From: Byssothecium circinans
Lineage: Eukaryota > Ascomycota > Dothideomycetes > Pleosporales > Massarinaceae
Direction: 5' to 3'
DNA length: 64,000 bases
Assembly: GCA_010015675.1 (NCBI GenBank)
Contig: ML976997.1
Span: 512,457 to 576,456 of the forward strand
This document shows, piece by piece, positions 11,762 through 22,730 of the stretch. The position numbers were made by a program, and so were the translations under genes. Numbering within the stretch: position 1 is the first letter of the stretch; every line of letters begins with the position of its first letter. Under the pieces are notes generated by a model, which did not search any database, was not told the origin of the DNA, and worked only from the letters and a program-made list of their open reading frames with translations.

Positions 11762-14700
11762 ATGCCCCCTCCTGACGCAACCCAGTTGGCGGCACGTCTG
11801 CAGGGACTGAGACGAGAGGAATACTGGGTCCATGTGGAGGCAAACAGTCCGCTGGAAAAGTATCCTGGTGAGTTTTAGCAGGAATAAAAACGTTGTGTGG
11901 GAAGAGGAGCTGATGAACGTAGCAAAGCACCATGCGCGCAGAGTGCGGGATAGACTGGATGTAGCCCAAGGCTTGATCTACCTGCCGGGCGCGCCAGCCC
12001 GGAACAATGAAGACAGCGATATGCCCGCGCCTTTCCGGCAGCGACGGTACTTTTATTATCTCAGCGGGTTTGTTTCTTCGTAGCAATGGCTGAAGCAAGT
12101 GGCTGACCGAGAAAGCTGCAACGAGGCGAATTGCCACCTCACCTACGACATCCAACACGACATTCTGGCTCTGTTCATCCCGCGAATTAACCCGGGCAGA
12201 GTCTTCTGGAATGGACGCGGCTCGACACCCGCTGAAGCTATGGATAAGTACGATATTGATGAGGTCCACTACGTCGACGAACTGCAGAGAGAACTGCTCG
12301 AATGGCAATTTCGGTACACTGGCGATTTCTACGTCCTCCACGAAGATCAGCTTCCCAGGAAACCTTCTAGGTACATTAATCTCGATACTACATCTCTTCA
12401 ACCAGCAATGGACCTTACTCGCATGATCAAGGATGAGCACGAGATCAAACTTATCCGCAAGGCCAATGACATCTCTTCGGATGCGCACAAGCAGGTTCTT
12501 GCTAATATCACAAAGTTCAAGAACGAAGCCCAGGTTGAGGGGTTATTCATGGATGTGTGCATCTCACAGCAGGCGAAGCACCAAGCTTACGACCCTATCG
12601 CAGCTTCGGGGCCAAATGCCGGGACTCTACATTATGACGCCAACAATGAAGATTTTGGCAATCGCCAGTTAATGTGTTTGGATGCTGGATGCGAGTTTGA
12701 GAACTACGCGTCAGACATCACGAGGACGTTCCCTCTGTCAGGATCGTGGCCTTCTTCTGAATCCCAGAATATCTACAAGCTTGTGCAGCGCATGCAAGAA
12801 GCTTGCATCGAGAGACTGGCACCCGGAGTCCGGTACTTGGATCTTCATATCTTGGCTCATCAGATTGCCATTGATGGACTATTGCAGTTGGGCATCCTCT
12901 ACCGTGGCACCAAAGAGGAAATCTACAAGGCCGGTACTAGTAGGGCCTTCTTTCCGCATGGTCTGGGACACCATGTTGGGCTTGAAGTGCATGACGTGGG
13001 CCAGAAGGACCTGATGAGTCTGTATGAGAAGAATCCCAAGTTCGAGAAGGTGAGCAATGACTACTGGCATGTATGTGCAAAGGCTGATGATCTGTAGGCT
13101 CCATCGCTATATCCGGAGGACTTTCATCTACCAGTATACGACAACGAAATGTGCAGAGCTCCGACGAGCCCTGAAAGCCCGCATTTAGAGGAAGGCATGG
13201 TGGTTACAGTAGAACCTGGAATGTAAGCGTCGCCATCGCATATCTGTTTACAAATACTGACCATTCCAGCTACTTCTCCGCATACGCGCTTAACCACTTC
13301 TATCTCCACTCGCCAATTCACTCCAAGTACATTAATGTCCAGGTGGTTCAAAAGTACCTCCCCGTTGGCGGCGTCCGCATTGAAGACGATATTCTTATCA
13401 CCTCGAAAGGCTACGAGAATCTCACGACTGCGCCCAAGGGTGAGGAGATGTTGAGGATCATTCAAAACCAGACGGGGAAGCCGCCTGTCGCCGTTGTACA
13501 CGAGAAGAGTGAAACCTTGAGGAGCCCGAAAGTGGTCGACGAGGAGCCGCTGATGCTTGCACCTGGTATTTCGAAGCGTATGAGTGAGCCAAAGTTCAAG
13601 CCGGTGTCGCGTGCATCGACCATGCCTGTCACTAGAAGTGTCAACAGAAAATCTTCCGACTTTGAACCCTTCCAAGGACCGTCTCTATTTTCGGGATTCA
13701 AGCAGCCTACGCCTATCGAGGGGATGGGAAACAATGCAACGAAGGCTTCAATTGAGACTGCGAACCATCGGATACCGATCAAGGCTCTCTGCGGAGTTCT
13801 CTCGAACGAACCTATGCACATATACGACGCTCAACATATGCTGAAAAATGGCTCATTTATCGCGAACGGAAGTTGGAATGGGCCGAGCTGTAGGAATTGT
13901 AGGGGCATTTTCCTCGACCTGCTTGGCTCGCAATTGCGAGGCGGGGTGAGCCCTTGGGAGAAACATGACAAGATGCCGAAAAGTAGAACTGGCGCGTCAG
14001 AGGGAGGAAAAGTAGAAGAGATGCGGCAGATACGTCCGCGAGCTTCGTGTCACCTGGATTTGTTCCGGCCAATATCGCAGCCATACAAGCTTCCTGAAGG
14101 GCGAGACCCCTTTGCTTTTGGAACACAGCGAGGCCTAGAGCAGGAGATTCGCAGTAAAGCGAGTGTCGTTCCTGCCCAGACTGCGCAACGTCGCTCCGTC
14201 ACTTTCGACAGCTACATCACCGATGAACGAAGACAGGTTCCACCTGTTCAGAAACATCCTCCGCCGTCGACGAATCCCTGGCACCACACGATCCCCCCAC
14301 AACATCGACCGAAACCCCAAGATGTACATCCCCAAGCCTACGAACCCGCCTCGTATAACCAGCATACCTCCACCCAAAGAGGCCTCTCAGCCACATTTGA
14401 CCGCGAACGAGACCTCTGGTTCCAGCCTCTGAACCAGCGCCCAACCCAGCCCCCACCTACTTCAAGGCGCCTAACTTCCCATCCCTCCATGCCCATTCTC
14501 CGCCCCTCCGATCCCATCCAGCCCCAACCCTACCGCCGCAGCCCCCAATCCACATACTCCCACCCTACCCTCTACAGCGCCTCAGGGTTCCAGCCCCTCA
14601 ACAGCGCCCCAGCTTACCACCCTCGCACGCACCAAACCCACGCACCCCCCAACCACATCATCCCGGGCAGCCCACGACCCCAAAGTATCCCCCGCATACC

Positions 14701-14989
14701 TTCCTTCCCCACACCTTCTGCAGGCCCTGCACGACCTACATCCCTCGCATCTACGGCACGAAGCGCAGTGTCGCGTAACCCCTGGAGCGACGCCGCTACC
14801 GCCGTCTCTACCGCCTTGCCCACGTACGAAGAGCATATGCGCGCGCTGCGGGACCAGAAGATGGATGAGTTGAGGCGGGCTATGGAGATGGTGTGGCGGG
14901 TTAAGGAGGATGTTGAGAGGGGGTTTGGGGAGGCGCTTGGTGCGGGTGGGGGTGGGAGTCGGAGGGAGAGGGAGGGAGGGGCGATGTGA
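11762..14989 (+). CDS. Xaa-Pro aminopeptidase (M24B, PEPP type) with long C-terminal extension
   Basis: Exons 11762-11867, 11923-12067, 12116-13049, 13098-13222 and 13270-14989; 3030 nt, 1009 aa. All junctions keep frame and use GT..AG signals (for example GTGAGT, GTTTGT, GTAAGC). Residues 1 to about 490 form an aminopeptidase-P N-domain plus pita-bread fold. The dinuclear metal ligands are visible: Asp273 and Asp284 ([18 protein letters not shown]), His369 ([13 protein letters not shown]), Glu434 (VTVEPGIYF) and Glu475 (GGVRIEDD). It should remove N-terminal residues preceding proline, with Mn2+ in known members, in the cytosol since no signal peptide is seen. From about residue 490 to the end lies a Pro/Ser/Gln/Arg-rich, probably disordered extension with one CRNCRG cysteine pair and a final charged helix ([20 protein letters not shown]). 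Family members are commonly around 460 aa, so the tail is the odd part. No intron or stop separates the two. Confidence 0.85.
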
Positions 14990-15164
14990 GAGGAAGGGGA
15001 AGAGGTAGGGGAAGGGGAAGAGGGAAACCGGGTGTGAGAGAGAATATATACGTTTTCCTTGTCTTGTCTTTTCTTTTATTTTCTTCTCTTGTTTCTTTTG
15101 TTTTCTTTTGTTCTGTTTTGTTTTGTTGTCTTTCTTTCTTTGCGCATGTTTTTACGCTTATGTG

Positions 15165-15209
15165 CATGGTATGGTATGGTACGGTACGGTATGGCATGGT
15201 ATGGGAGGG
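15165..15209. repeat. Pentamer repeat (ATGGT/ACGGT)n
   Basis: Consecutive ATGGT, ACGGT and ATGGC pentamers just downstream of the aminopeptidase gene; noncoding. Confidence 0.85.
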
Positions 15210-15352
15210 TATATCGTCGTACCTCCGTTACCTCCGTAAAGCTTAGTTTAACGTTAATGTTCTCCTTGTTATGGTATGTCTTGCCCTGTTTAGTTTAGTT
15301 TACATTTACGTTTCTAAACGGGGGTAATAATATACGTTTTTTTGCTTGACTA

Positions 15353-15387
15353 TGACCTTGACCTTGATCTTGACCTTGACCTTGACA
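15353..15387. repeat. Hexamer repeat (GACCTT)n
   Basis: Six near-perfect GACCTT or GATCTT units in a row. Read as protein they give Asp-Leu repeats, which is not taken as coding. Confidence 0.85.
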
Positions 15388-17654
15388 TCCTCTCGCACTT
15401 GTTCTGTTCTTTTCCGCTCCGCTCTGTTCTGTGCCTTTTAAGTCATATATCTTTCTTTACGGGTGGGTTTTGTGGACTTGAAGTCTGGTCTTTGGGTCCT
15501 GGTTCTGGGGTTGGGGTTGGGTCGGGTTGGAGTTGGGTTAGGCCGCATTGTGTTGCGTCGAAGATTTTTGTGCTGTCTTTGTCGTGGGTCCTGGTTAGGC
15601 GAGGATTTTTTTGGGGGGAGGGGGGGAACTTTTTAGATTCACGTTTACGTTTGGGTTTGGGTTGGGGTTTGAACTTGGGGATTGGGGGTTGGGGGTTAAG
15701 AAAGATTAGCGTTGTGTTGTTGCGTGTGCGTGTATGTTATGTTGGGTTTCAAGTCGTTGTACGTTGTACATGTACAGTAACAGTACAAGTCTTTGGGCTC
15801 TGCGTTTTGGGCTCTGGGCTTTGGGGCTGATGGAGTCCCGGGGTATGGTGTAGGGGGGAGTGTCCGGGGAGGAAATAAGGGTTGGTGCTAGAGCACTGGC
15901 TCTGGATGGCTGGGGAATAACATTATCTAGGATCTGGGGTGGATGGGTGGAGGTCAGTGGTTGGTAGTTGGTGGTAAGTACGATGTGTACAATGGTGATT
16001 GTGCGACGTGACGCGACGCGGCACAACCAACACAACACCTACTGACACGGATCGATGGATGGCGTAGCGTAGCTGAGGTCTGAGGCTGAAACCGAGACCG
16101 AGGCCCTGGGGATGTGCATCTAGGCTGAGCGGAGCGGAGCGGAGGGGAGTGATGCTATTGTGCAGTGACATCACGCTTCGGCTTCAATCCTCATACGGTA
16201 ACGAAATTGAAATTTCCGCTCGTCTTGGAGAGCCTCTGGCTCTGGCTCTGGGGTTGCTTTATGACCGTCCTTGACAGCCGTGTTACGTATGTGGTAAGCC
16301 TTCTAACTTCTACCTAGTCCGCAAACCTGTAAATTTATCAGCCTACACTTCAAAAATTGAAGGACGCCTGTATGCACCGCTTTGAATCGAGCAACGGAAT
16401 TTTTTTTGGCCTCAGCTCCGCTCCGCGCCTCCCTCCTTATTCGTAGCTCTGCGGTTGTTGGTGTTGGTCGCACACGCACAATTTAAAAGTAGCTCGGCTT
16501 AAGGCGCTTCGATCTATCCGAGCGGTAACGATCGGTATTGCGCAAGAAAAGCTGTTATTACGATTAATAGCGGCTGGGTCTTTCTTTTTGTGCCTGGTTC
16601 ACCCTTGGGTTCGCATCTGGGTGATGTATGTACTGCGAGGATGTTTTGCAGCACGTGGTGGGGAGAAGGGAGAAGGGTGTGGGTGTGGGTATGACATCAT
16701 TAGATTGCGATGTGATGGGTCCGGGAAAGATTCTATCAAACTAGAGCTGGAGTTTCGGGCCTCGCGCGAGCATCAATGGATTCGGATCTAGTTGGAATAT
16801 AGAAAGAAAACAGTATTATTTCACGGGGTTATGTCTTTTAGGGAACTCTGTGGCGAGTATGGGCTGCAGTTAAAGGAAGAATATTTCTAATTGGTAAGGG
16901 TGGAAGTTTGAAATCCAAATTTACCTGTTGGAGAGATGTTGCTAGAGATTTCTGTGCGTTTTGGGAATGCTGAAGGTAGGAGGATATATGCATGTTGTTT
17001 TCTGCGTTGGATAGTTGGTGGTGATTTGGGTCTTTTCTCGGTGCGCTTTGTTGCGGTGCGATGTGCGTTGTGAATTGAGTGATGTGGAGGATATCTTGGA
17101 CGGTCGGGGGTGTTGTATATGAGACGCGAGAAAAGGCGAAGAACGGGGTTTATAAACTAGAGTCGGGTATGGGGTCCTCATAGATGATGGAGGAGGATAA
17201 GCTTGAGGTGTAGCAGTCAGGGGTTGATGAATAACGTGCTCAGGGAAGACAGAGTGATGTTCTCTTCACTGCTTGTGCCCGTCATTAAAAGCGCTTATAT
17301 ACGTTGAATTAGGATTGTGAGCTTTATTACTTCATTGCAAAAGGACACTAGATGAAAAGATGTGATGAACTTGTGATTGTTTCGTCGTGGTAACACATGC
17401 TTAGACTGGGAAACTCGTAACGCGGCGAGTATGACTCACAGCACCGTATAAAGAGATGGCGAGTAGTAAAGCAGATGGACTACATTTTAGAACTTTTTTG
17501 TTCTTGTTCGTTATCTATACCTTTTTATATAGGCACCCAGACCTTCCAGCTCATCACTGGCTGCTTACCCTTTCCCTCCGTAGAATCCCCGTTGTGGCTA
17601 ACATACCGAATTCTATATCAACTACCGTCATTTCGATAGCTAATAATAAACACG

Positions 17655-19580
17655 ATGACCAGCGAAGTTGCCCATACATTTCCAGAGAGGTTGACTTCTC
17701 AGTCACCGAGTGCAGACATCGCCGGTCGCGAATGCACTCCGTTTTTCGTCGAAATTCTAGCTTCGAATGCGGGGCAGCACTCTCAATTTTTTCCTATTTC
17801 AACCCCTCGGCAAACTAATAACTCTGTCATGGCGAGTATAAAAGACCCACGCCCGCTTTCCTCTGGCACCTGCGCCCCCCACACACCACATTCACCACAA
17901 CTACCCCACTCGCAAACTCCACACAACATACCAATCAAGCCAACATTTCCAAACAATCTCATCGATCCAAGCTCACTCCGCATAAAACCGACCATGCACC
18001 CGAAAGATAAAGAGCGCATCGAAATCCAACCCACCTCCACACTCGACACGTCATCGCTCCCCGAACACGCGCTCCAGCTTATCGAGTGGATTGCTTTCGA
18101 CGGCATGTCTCAAGCCCGTGCGCTAGAATTCTTCAATCGGGAGTTTCCTGATGTGTCGATCAAGGACCGGCGGGATATGGGTACGCTGTATTGGAAGTGG
18201 CGGGGTGATTGGGAGGCTGAACAGAATGGAACGAGGACGGTGCGGAAGGTGGACCCGAGGGTTCAGCGCTTGCTAAGGGAGAAAAATCGTGGTGGTTTTT
18301 TTGTTGGTGTAGAGGAGGATCGTGTGGAGGGTGACAGTGGAGCGGAGGTGGATGGCGATGAAGGAGAAGATGAAATTGAAAATGTCGGAAGTATGGGGGA
18401 TGCTAATAGCTCCCGAGCTGAGTACATTGAAAAGGGGAATAAGGCCACGGAAAACGCATTGGGCGAATCCAACAGCGAGAATTTACCCCCACGCGACGAC
18501 GAGCCTGTGGAAGGCGGCGAGTCTGATGACGGCAATGTGGATGTGGCTTGTGAAATCAGTCAGTCACCTGTCGCGCGCAAGCGTAAGGCATCTACACATG
18601 CTCTCCCCGGTACCAATAAGAGGATTAAGTTCGTCCATCTGAGTTCGTCCCCAAGGAACTCAGTCGGGCAGGTGGCAAAGCATTCCCATTCCGCGACCGC
18701 GCCCGATACCACAACCTCCAGCCGTCAAAGAACTTCTTGCGACGCTTGTCGAAAGCGTAAAGTCAGCTGCAAGCACATGGTTTATGAGACTAGAAGCTAC
18801 ACCAAGGACAATGCCAACGCCGCCGCCGACCCAAATGCTGAAGGTGGCGGTAATGGCAGCGGCAAGGACAACGATGCTGATAGGGGCAACGTAAACGCCA
18901 ACATTAAGGGAAGTTCAACGCCCAAGAGGTGCGCGGAATGTAGAAAGAGGAAAAAGAGTTGCAAGCACAGGACAACGGTTTCAACCACGGCTCCTGCTCC
19001 GCTCACAATGAATTCAACCACAGCCCTTGCCCCCGTGGCGATGCCTTCAGCCACGGCCCCTACTCCGCGCCCGGCTCCGTCCTCTTTCCTCACTCCGTTG
19101 CCTGCACCCGGGGCCATTCAGGCTGAGCCTCCTTCACGCGCCCCAACGGCTCGCACGAGGCGCAATCCGCTCTCCTCCCGACTCCCACCCGCTACGGCCG
19201 TGAACAACCAGCACGACATCATAACCGCCACTCTCGTCCCTGCCCTCAACGCAGCCAACATCCCAAACCATCTCCGACAATTCACCCACCCTAGAGCTAT
19301 AGCCGCTCAGCGTAACCGTCACCTAGCTCCCAAGATCCCTGATATGCCGCCCATGACTTCGGAACAGGAACAACAGCTCGAAGCGCTCAAGGGCCCTATC
19401 TTAGAAAAAGAGGCAGAGTGGAAGGATTATAATCAGACGGTGGAGCGGCACGAAGATTTAGCGGAGGCGGATAGGTTGGAGGCGGAGCTGGAGGCGTTGG
19501 AGGAGCAGGCTAAGGCTATTCATAAGGCTGGGTATGGTCAGTGGAGGTTTAGCACGTTTGGTAGTGGGAGTTGGATTTAA
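17655..19580 (+). CDS. Cluster member 1: FDGM-domain protein with two half zinc-cluster motifs
   Basis: Single exon, 641 aa, function unknown. Residues about 138-190 form a helical block with the motif LIEWIAFDGMSQ and a Trp-rich end (YWKWRGDW), closely like the block in the gene at 25851. Acidic and basic disordered stretches follow. Two separate copies of C-x2-C-x6-C-x-H appear: Cys362, Cys365, Cys372, His374 (CDACRKRKVSCKH) and Cys426, Cys429, Cys436, His438 (CAECRKRKKSCKH). Each resembles the first half of a fungal Zn2Cys6 cluster without the second half. The C-terminus (about 570-625) is a charged coiled-coil-like helix. Basic runs (RKRK, NKRIK) suggest nuclear location and DNA binding; this is inference. 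A later ATG at 17829 is an alternative start. It lacks the BTB-like region and the C-x3-H-x-H-x4-C motif of its neighbours. Confidence 0.75.
   Translation: MTSEVAHTFPERLTSQSPSADIAGRECTPFFVEILASNAGQHSQFFPISTPRQTNNSVMASIKDPRPLSSGTCAPHTPHSPQLPHSQTPHNIPIKPTFPNNLIDPSSLRIKPTMHPKDKERIEIQPTSTLDTSSLPEHALQLIEWIAFDGMSQARALEFFNREFPDVSIKDRRDMGTLYWKWRGDWEAEQNGTRTVRKVDPRVQRLLREKNRGGFFVGVEEDRVEGDSGAEVDGDEGEDEIENVGSMGDANSSRAEYIEKGNKATENALGESNSENLPPRDDEPVEGGESDDGNVDVACEISQSPVARKRKASTHALPGTNKRIKFVHLSSSPRNSVGQVAKHSHSATAPDTTTSSRQRTSCDACRKRKVSCKHMVYETRSYTKDNANAAADPNAEGGGNGSGKDNDADRGNVNANIKGSSTPKRCAECRKRKKSCKHRTTVSTTAPAPLTMNSTTALAPVAMPSATAPTPRPAPSSFLTPLPAPGAIQAEPPSRAPTARTRRNPLSSRLPPATAVNNQHDIITATLVPALNAANIPNHLRQFTHPRAIAAQRNRHLAPKIPDMPPMTSEQEQQLEALKGPILEKEAEWKDYNQTVERHEDLAEADRLEAELEALEEQAKAIHKAGYGQWRFSTFGSGSWI
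18738..18968 (+). repeat. Duplicated C-x2-C-x6-C-x-H coding motif
   Basis: The two copies share Cys spacing, RKRK and a terminal CKH, and are separated by about 50 residues of Asn/Asp/Gly-rich linker. This could be an internal duplication inside one gene. Confidence 0.6.
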
Positions 19581-20591
19581 AGTGGTGGTGGCGTTGTGCA
19601 AGCGGTTGAGCGGGGGTGGAGGTGTATTGGTGAGAGCGGTTAGTTGGCTGGCTGGGGCCTGGGATTGTTGACTATGGGCTCTGGCAGATACCATGGATTG
19701 TGGGCCTCTCTGTTTGTTAGTATCATGGCCATTAAGCATTTGAATGTCCCATTTAGTTAACTGTGTTTGGTGTGATGGTGATTTCCATTGACGGGGGCAA
19801 TCGCCCGGTCATCTGGTGCTTTGACTTAGAGACTTGCTCGATAGATTGCGATGGGATTGGAGAGACGATGATGCTGTGATTTGGAATCTATAGGTAAGAC
19901 GAGACAAAAACATGTTGAGCCCCTGTGCGCGCAACGCGTGATCTACGCGACAAGGTGCAGACACAATACAAGTACACAGCAGTTTGTGGAAGCAGAATAC
20001 TTCACGATCGATGTAGCAAGCTTTTTGTCACGTTTAAAATAGCTGAGCTTGCTTAAGTGGCTGTATTCTATCAAGTTCTTGCACCATCTTGCGTTCTTCC
20101 ACAAAGCTCCCCTAGACAGGTGAATTGATGATCACGTGCACTTTTTTTTATATCTCCGCTACTTTGTTAATCTACTTATACAACTATTCGCTTATTACCT
20201 AGTACAACAGGTGAGTCTTGCCAGTCCATCCATAAGCCAATAATATCCACAGAAGCCTAGCTTAGCGTCACTGATTGGGAGGAGTGAGTTTCCTTAGCGG
20301 TGAAAGGCGCACGGGCGGCGTTCCCTCCCCTGAATATAAAGTCCTATCTGCCCTTCCACCATTGTTTCCCTGCTCAACCTTCCCCTCTCTTGCTTTCGAA
20401 GGTTCAACTTGTACACACCGGTGTCCGACAGCTGTACCTTTCCCCAAGCGACCCATTCTCTCCCGCTTCCACCACGGACGCTAGTTCCCATCACAAGCAA
20501 AAAACCAAGGTGTGAAAATCCACAGAAGCACTTCTCGTACATCTCCACCCAGTCTGCTTCACGCTTCTCTAACAAAATCCAGACCTCAGCA
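19581..20591. other. Intergenic and promoter region
   Basis: Contains a GATCACGTGCA E-box-like site near 20129, a TATAAAG at 20335-20341 and a CT-rich leader. The leader segment 20421-20460 reappears in diverged form at 23441-23484 before the broken paralogue. No gene is seen. Confidence 0.6.
20335..20341 (+). promoter_or_regulatory. TATA box of cluster member 2
   Basis: TATAAAG about 255 bases before the ATG at 20592, followed by a pyrimidine-rich leader. Confidence 0.4.
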
Positions 20592-22730
20592 ATGGAATCC
20601 TCGAACGTAAAATCCCGCGGCGTAAAGCGCACGCGTGCCGAAGACGACTCTGGTTCCGCCTACTCTGCACTTCCCGCTAGCGATACCACTAAAGCCCAGG
20701 ATCCCGCCATGGCTAAACCCGCTGACGCATCCGAAGATGAAGAACAGCCGCGGAAGAAGCGCGTCCGCAAGGATAAGCCCAAAGGCACCCCGCTGGCTCG
20801 GACGGATGCTTCAGAAGCCCAAGCCTCATCATTACCTGCTATTCCTGACGCAAACGTACCCGACCGGTACGTCCAATACCCAACCGTCCAAGGGTCAGAG
20901 AGCATTCCTGCAGACCGTCTCAGGCTCGTCGAAGACTACATCTTCAGGGGCAAGATCTTGAAGGACATCGTCGAAGCCTTCAAGAAAGAGGGCGTGACGG
21001 ATGCAAATGGAAATGTGGTGAACCTCGTGGACAAGACGAAAGCGAGCCGTGAGGTTAAGAAGCACGGTGCTATGTACTTCTCTGAGCAGAATGCCCGTCG
21101 TCCTTGGGGTATGCTCACAAACGAGGAAAAAAGCAATGCACGCGCCAATGGCCTCAATGCAAAAGACTACAAGTTGCATCGCGAAGGCCATCAGAATGAG
21201 GATGGTCCTCTGACGACGGGCCATATGAACGTAGCGCAGGCCTTAGTGAACCCGTCGGCCCAATACCAGAACGCACATGCTGCGGCAAATCCCCCGCAAA
21301 AGAAGCCAAAGGCTCGGGCACCGGCACCCAAGGCCAAGAAGACAACGGTTGCTCGGCCGGTTGCAAAAGAAAAGGAGCACGATTCTAAGACGAATGTGGA
21401 AACCAATGCTTCGATAACCGCCGGTGGGAAAGAAACGATGGCCACGCGCGCTGATGAGCAGCGTACTGCGGAGCTCCCACGGTTTAAGCAGCCTCTTTTC
21501 CAAGAAGCCGACCGCATCTACGCTGCGGCGAACACAGTCGGCAACAAGATCGAGATCTTCGCCGGCGATATCACAATGCCGATGTACGTCCGCGTCGAAG
21601 CCCTCCAGAAGTACTGTGCATACTTCAAGGACTGGACAAAGGAGAAGTTCGACCTATATGAAATCGGCTTTCCAGAGACCTCGCCCACGGTCATGCGCGC
21701 ATTCATCGCATGCATCTCGCCAATCCCCCGTGGAAAGTTACCCGAGACCCTGGTAACATTCAACAACCTTTCCCCCGAGTTCGATGCCCGCGACCGTTTC
21801 GGCATTTTCAACCTCGACGACAATGACGATATTACCGTTGAGGTCATGGAGTGGAACATTGATCAATGCATCGAACTCCACAGGTTGGCTGTGCATATGC
21901 ATTGCTCTATCGTCAAGGACATGGCCACGGATAGGATCCGTTCCCTGTACCACGACTGGATAAACAAAGGCGGGTACTTAAAATTGGACCTACAGGCTCT
22001 CAAGAGTGATCTCCGGTGGATCAAGGAACTCTTCAAGGAGGAGGACAAACCCTTCTTGCGCATCTGGTCAGAGATGCTTTGCCACCGCTCTAATCTCTCG
22101 AAGCAGGACTGGCTGGAATACGGCGACCATGCGTGGGAGGCCATCTGCGAGGCTCGGACGAACAGCGCTCAGGTCATCGGCTCAGAAAACATCTGCGAGC
22201 GATACCACTCCCATGGAAGCGAACCGTGTTTCAAGACCTTCGACACTGCTCAGACGATTGAGGATGTCGCCATGGAAATCTGCGAGCGAATCTCCGAAGA
22301 AGTCGCCAAGAAGGTTGTGGATGGCATCGTTGCTCTTCAACGGAATGGGACGATCGCAGAAGGGGACAAGGAAAAGATCAAGGCCGAGGCCGAAAGCATA
22401 GACCTCGCTCTGGAACATGAGTCGCTAGCGATGAAGTCTCGCTACGACTACATGGAAGCGCGGCGCATGAAGAGCCTCGATCTTGGAAAGCTCGTACCTG
22501 CCTCCGATAAGTGGTACATTCGCGATGAAGCGTCGGGGGAGTTCGTTATGCATGTGCCGCGTGAAGACCTGATAAAACAGGCAATCCGTAGGTGGAGCTT
22601 CCATCGGAAGTGCTCAAAGAAGTATTGGGTGGATGAGGAAAGTCGATGGAAGAACTGGTCCAGGCTCGTGGCTTCTTCGACGCGTGAAGCCGATATGGGT
22701 GTGAGTCTCAGCCCAGATGGGGATGATTGA
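20592..22730 (+). CDS. Cluster member 2: YIFRN-domain / BTB-like / CHHC protein
   Basis: Single exon, 712 aa; I chose the ATG at 20592 because upstream in-frame codons lie in the leader. Order of parts: basic N-terminus with a likely NLS (PRKKRVRKDKPKG, about 53-65); helical domain at about 108-196 (RLRLVEDYIFRGK ... RRPWGMLTNEEK); Lys/Ala/Pro-rich linker (about 225-290); BTB/POZ-like region at about 315-455 (start GNKIEIFAGDITMP, then helices including HRLAVHMHCSIVKDMATDRI); helical BACK-like part to about 525; motif Cys535-x3-His539-x-His541-x4-Cys546; and a helical Trp-rich C-terminus. The four-ligand motif suggests a structural zinc site. Composition suggests a nuclear BTB protein, possibly a transcription or chromatin adaptor, but this is inference. 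Related genes lie at 23638, 25851, 29560 and 33069. Confidence 0.8.
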   Translation: MESSNVKSRGVKRTRAEDDSGSAYSALPASDTTKAQDPAMAKPADASEDEEQPRKKRVRKDKPKGTPLARTDASEAQASSLPAIPDANVPDRYVQYPTVQGSESIPADRLRLVEDYIFRGKILKDIVEAFKKEGVTDANGNVVNLVDKTKASREVKKHGAMYFSEQNARRPWGMLTNEEKSNARANGLNAKDYKLHREGHQNEDGPLTTGHMNVAQALVNPSAQYQNAHAAANPPQKKPKARAPAPKAKKTTVARPVAKEKEHDSKTNVETNASITAGGKETMATRADEQRTAELPRFKQPLFQEADRIYAAANTVGNKIEIFAGDITMPMYVRVEALQKYCAYFKDWTKEKFDLYEIGFPETSPTVMRAFIACISPIPRGKLPETLVTFNNLSPEFDARDRFGIFNLDDNDDITVEVMEWNIDQCIELHRLAVHMHCSIVKDMATDRIRSLYHDWINKGGYLKLDLQALKSDLRWIKELFKEEDKPFLRIWSEMLCHRSNLSKQDWLEYGDHAWEAICEARTNSAQVIGSENICERYHSHGSEPCFKTFDTAQTIEDVAMEICERISEEVAKKVVDGIVALQRNGTIAEGDKEKIKAEAESIDLALEHESLAMKSRYDYMEARRMKSLDLGKLVPASDKWYIRDEASGEFVMHVPREDLIKQAIRRWSFHRKCSKKYWVDEESRWKNWSRLVASSTREADMGVSLSPDGDD

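Larger units (their letters stand above)
14990..17654. other. Intergenic, low complexity
   Basis: About 2.7 kb with T/C-rich (15050-15140), GGTAT-type (15165-15209), GACCTT-type (15353-15387), and G/T-rich (15490-15700) sequence, plus GAGCG repeats near 16128-16145. A TATAAAG element at 17447-17453 probably serves the gene starting at 17655. No gene is supported. Confidence 0.6.

Noticed and set aside
15342..15830. Plus-strand open frame starting with Asp-Leu repeats
   Set aside because: It follows the GACCTT microsatellite and G/T-rich sequence; a by-product of low complexity.
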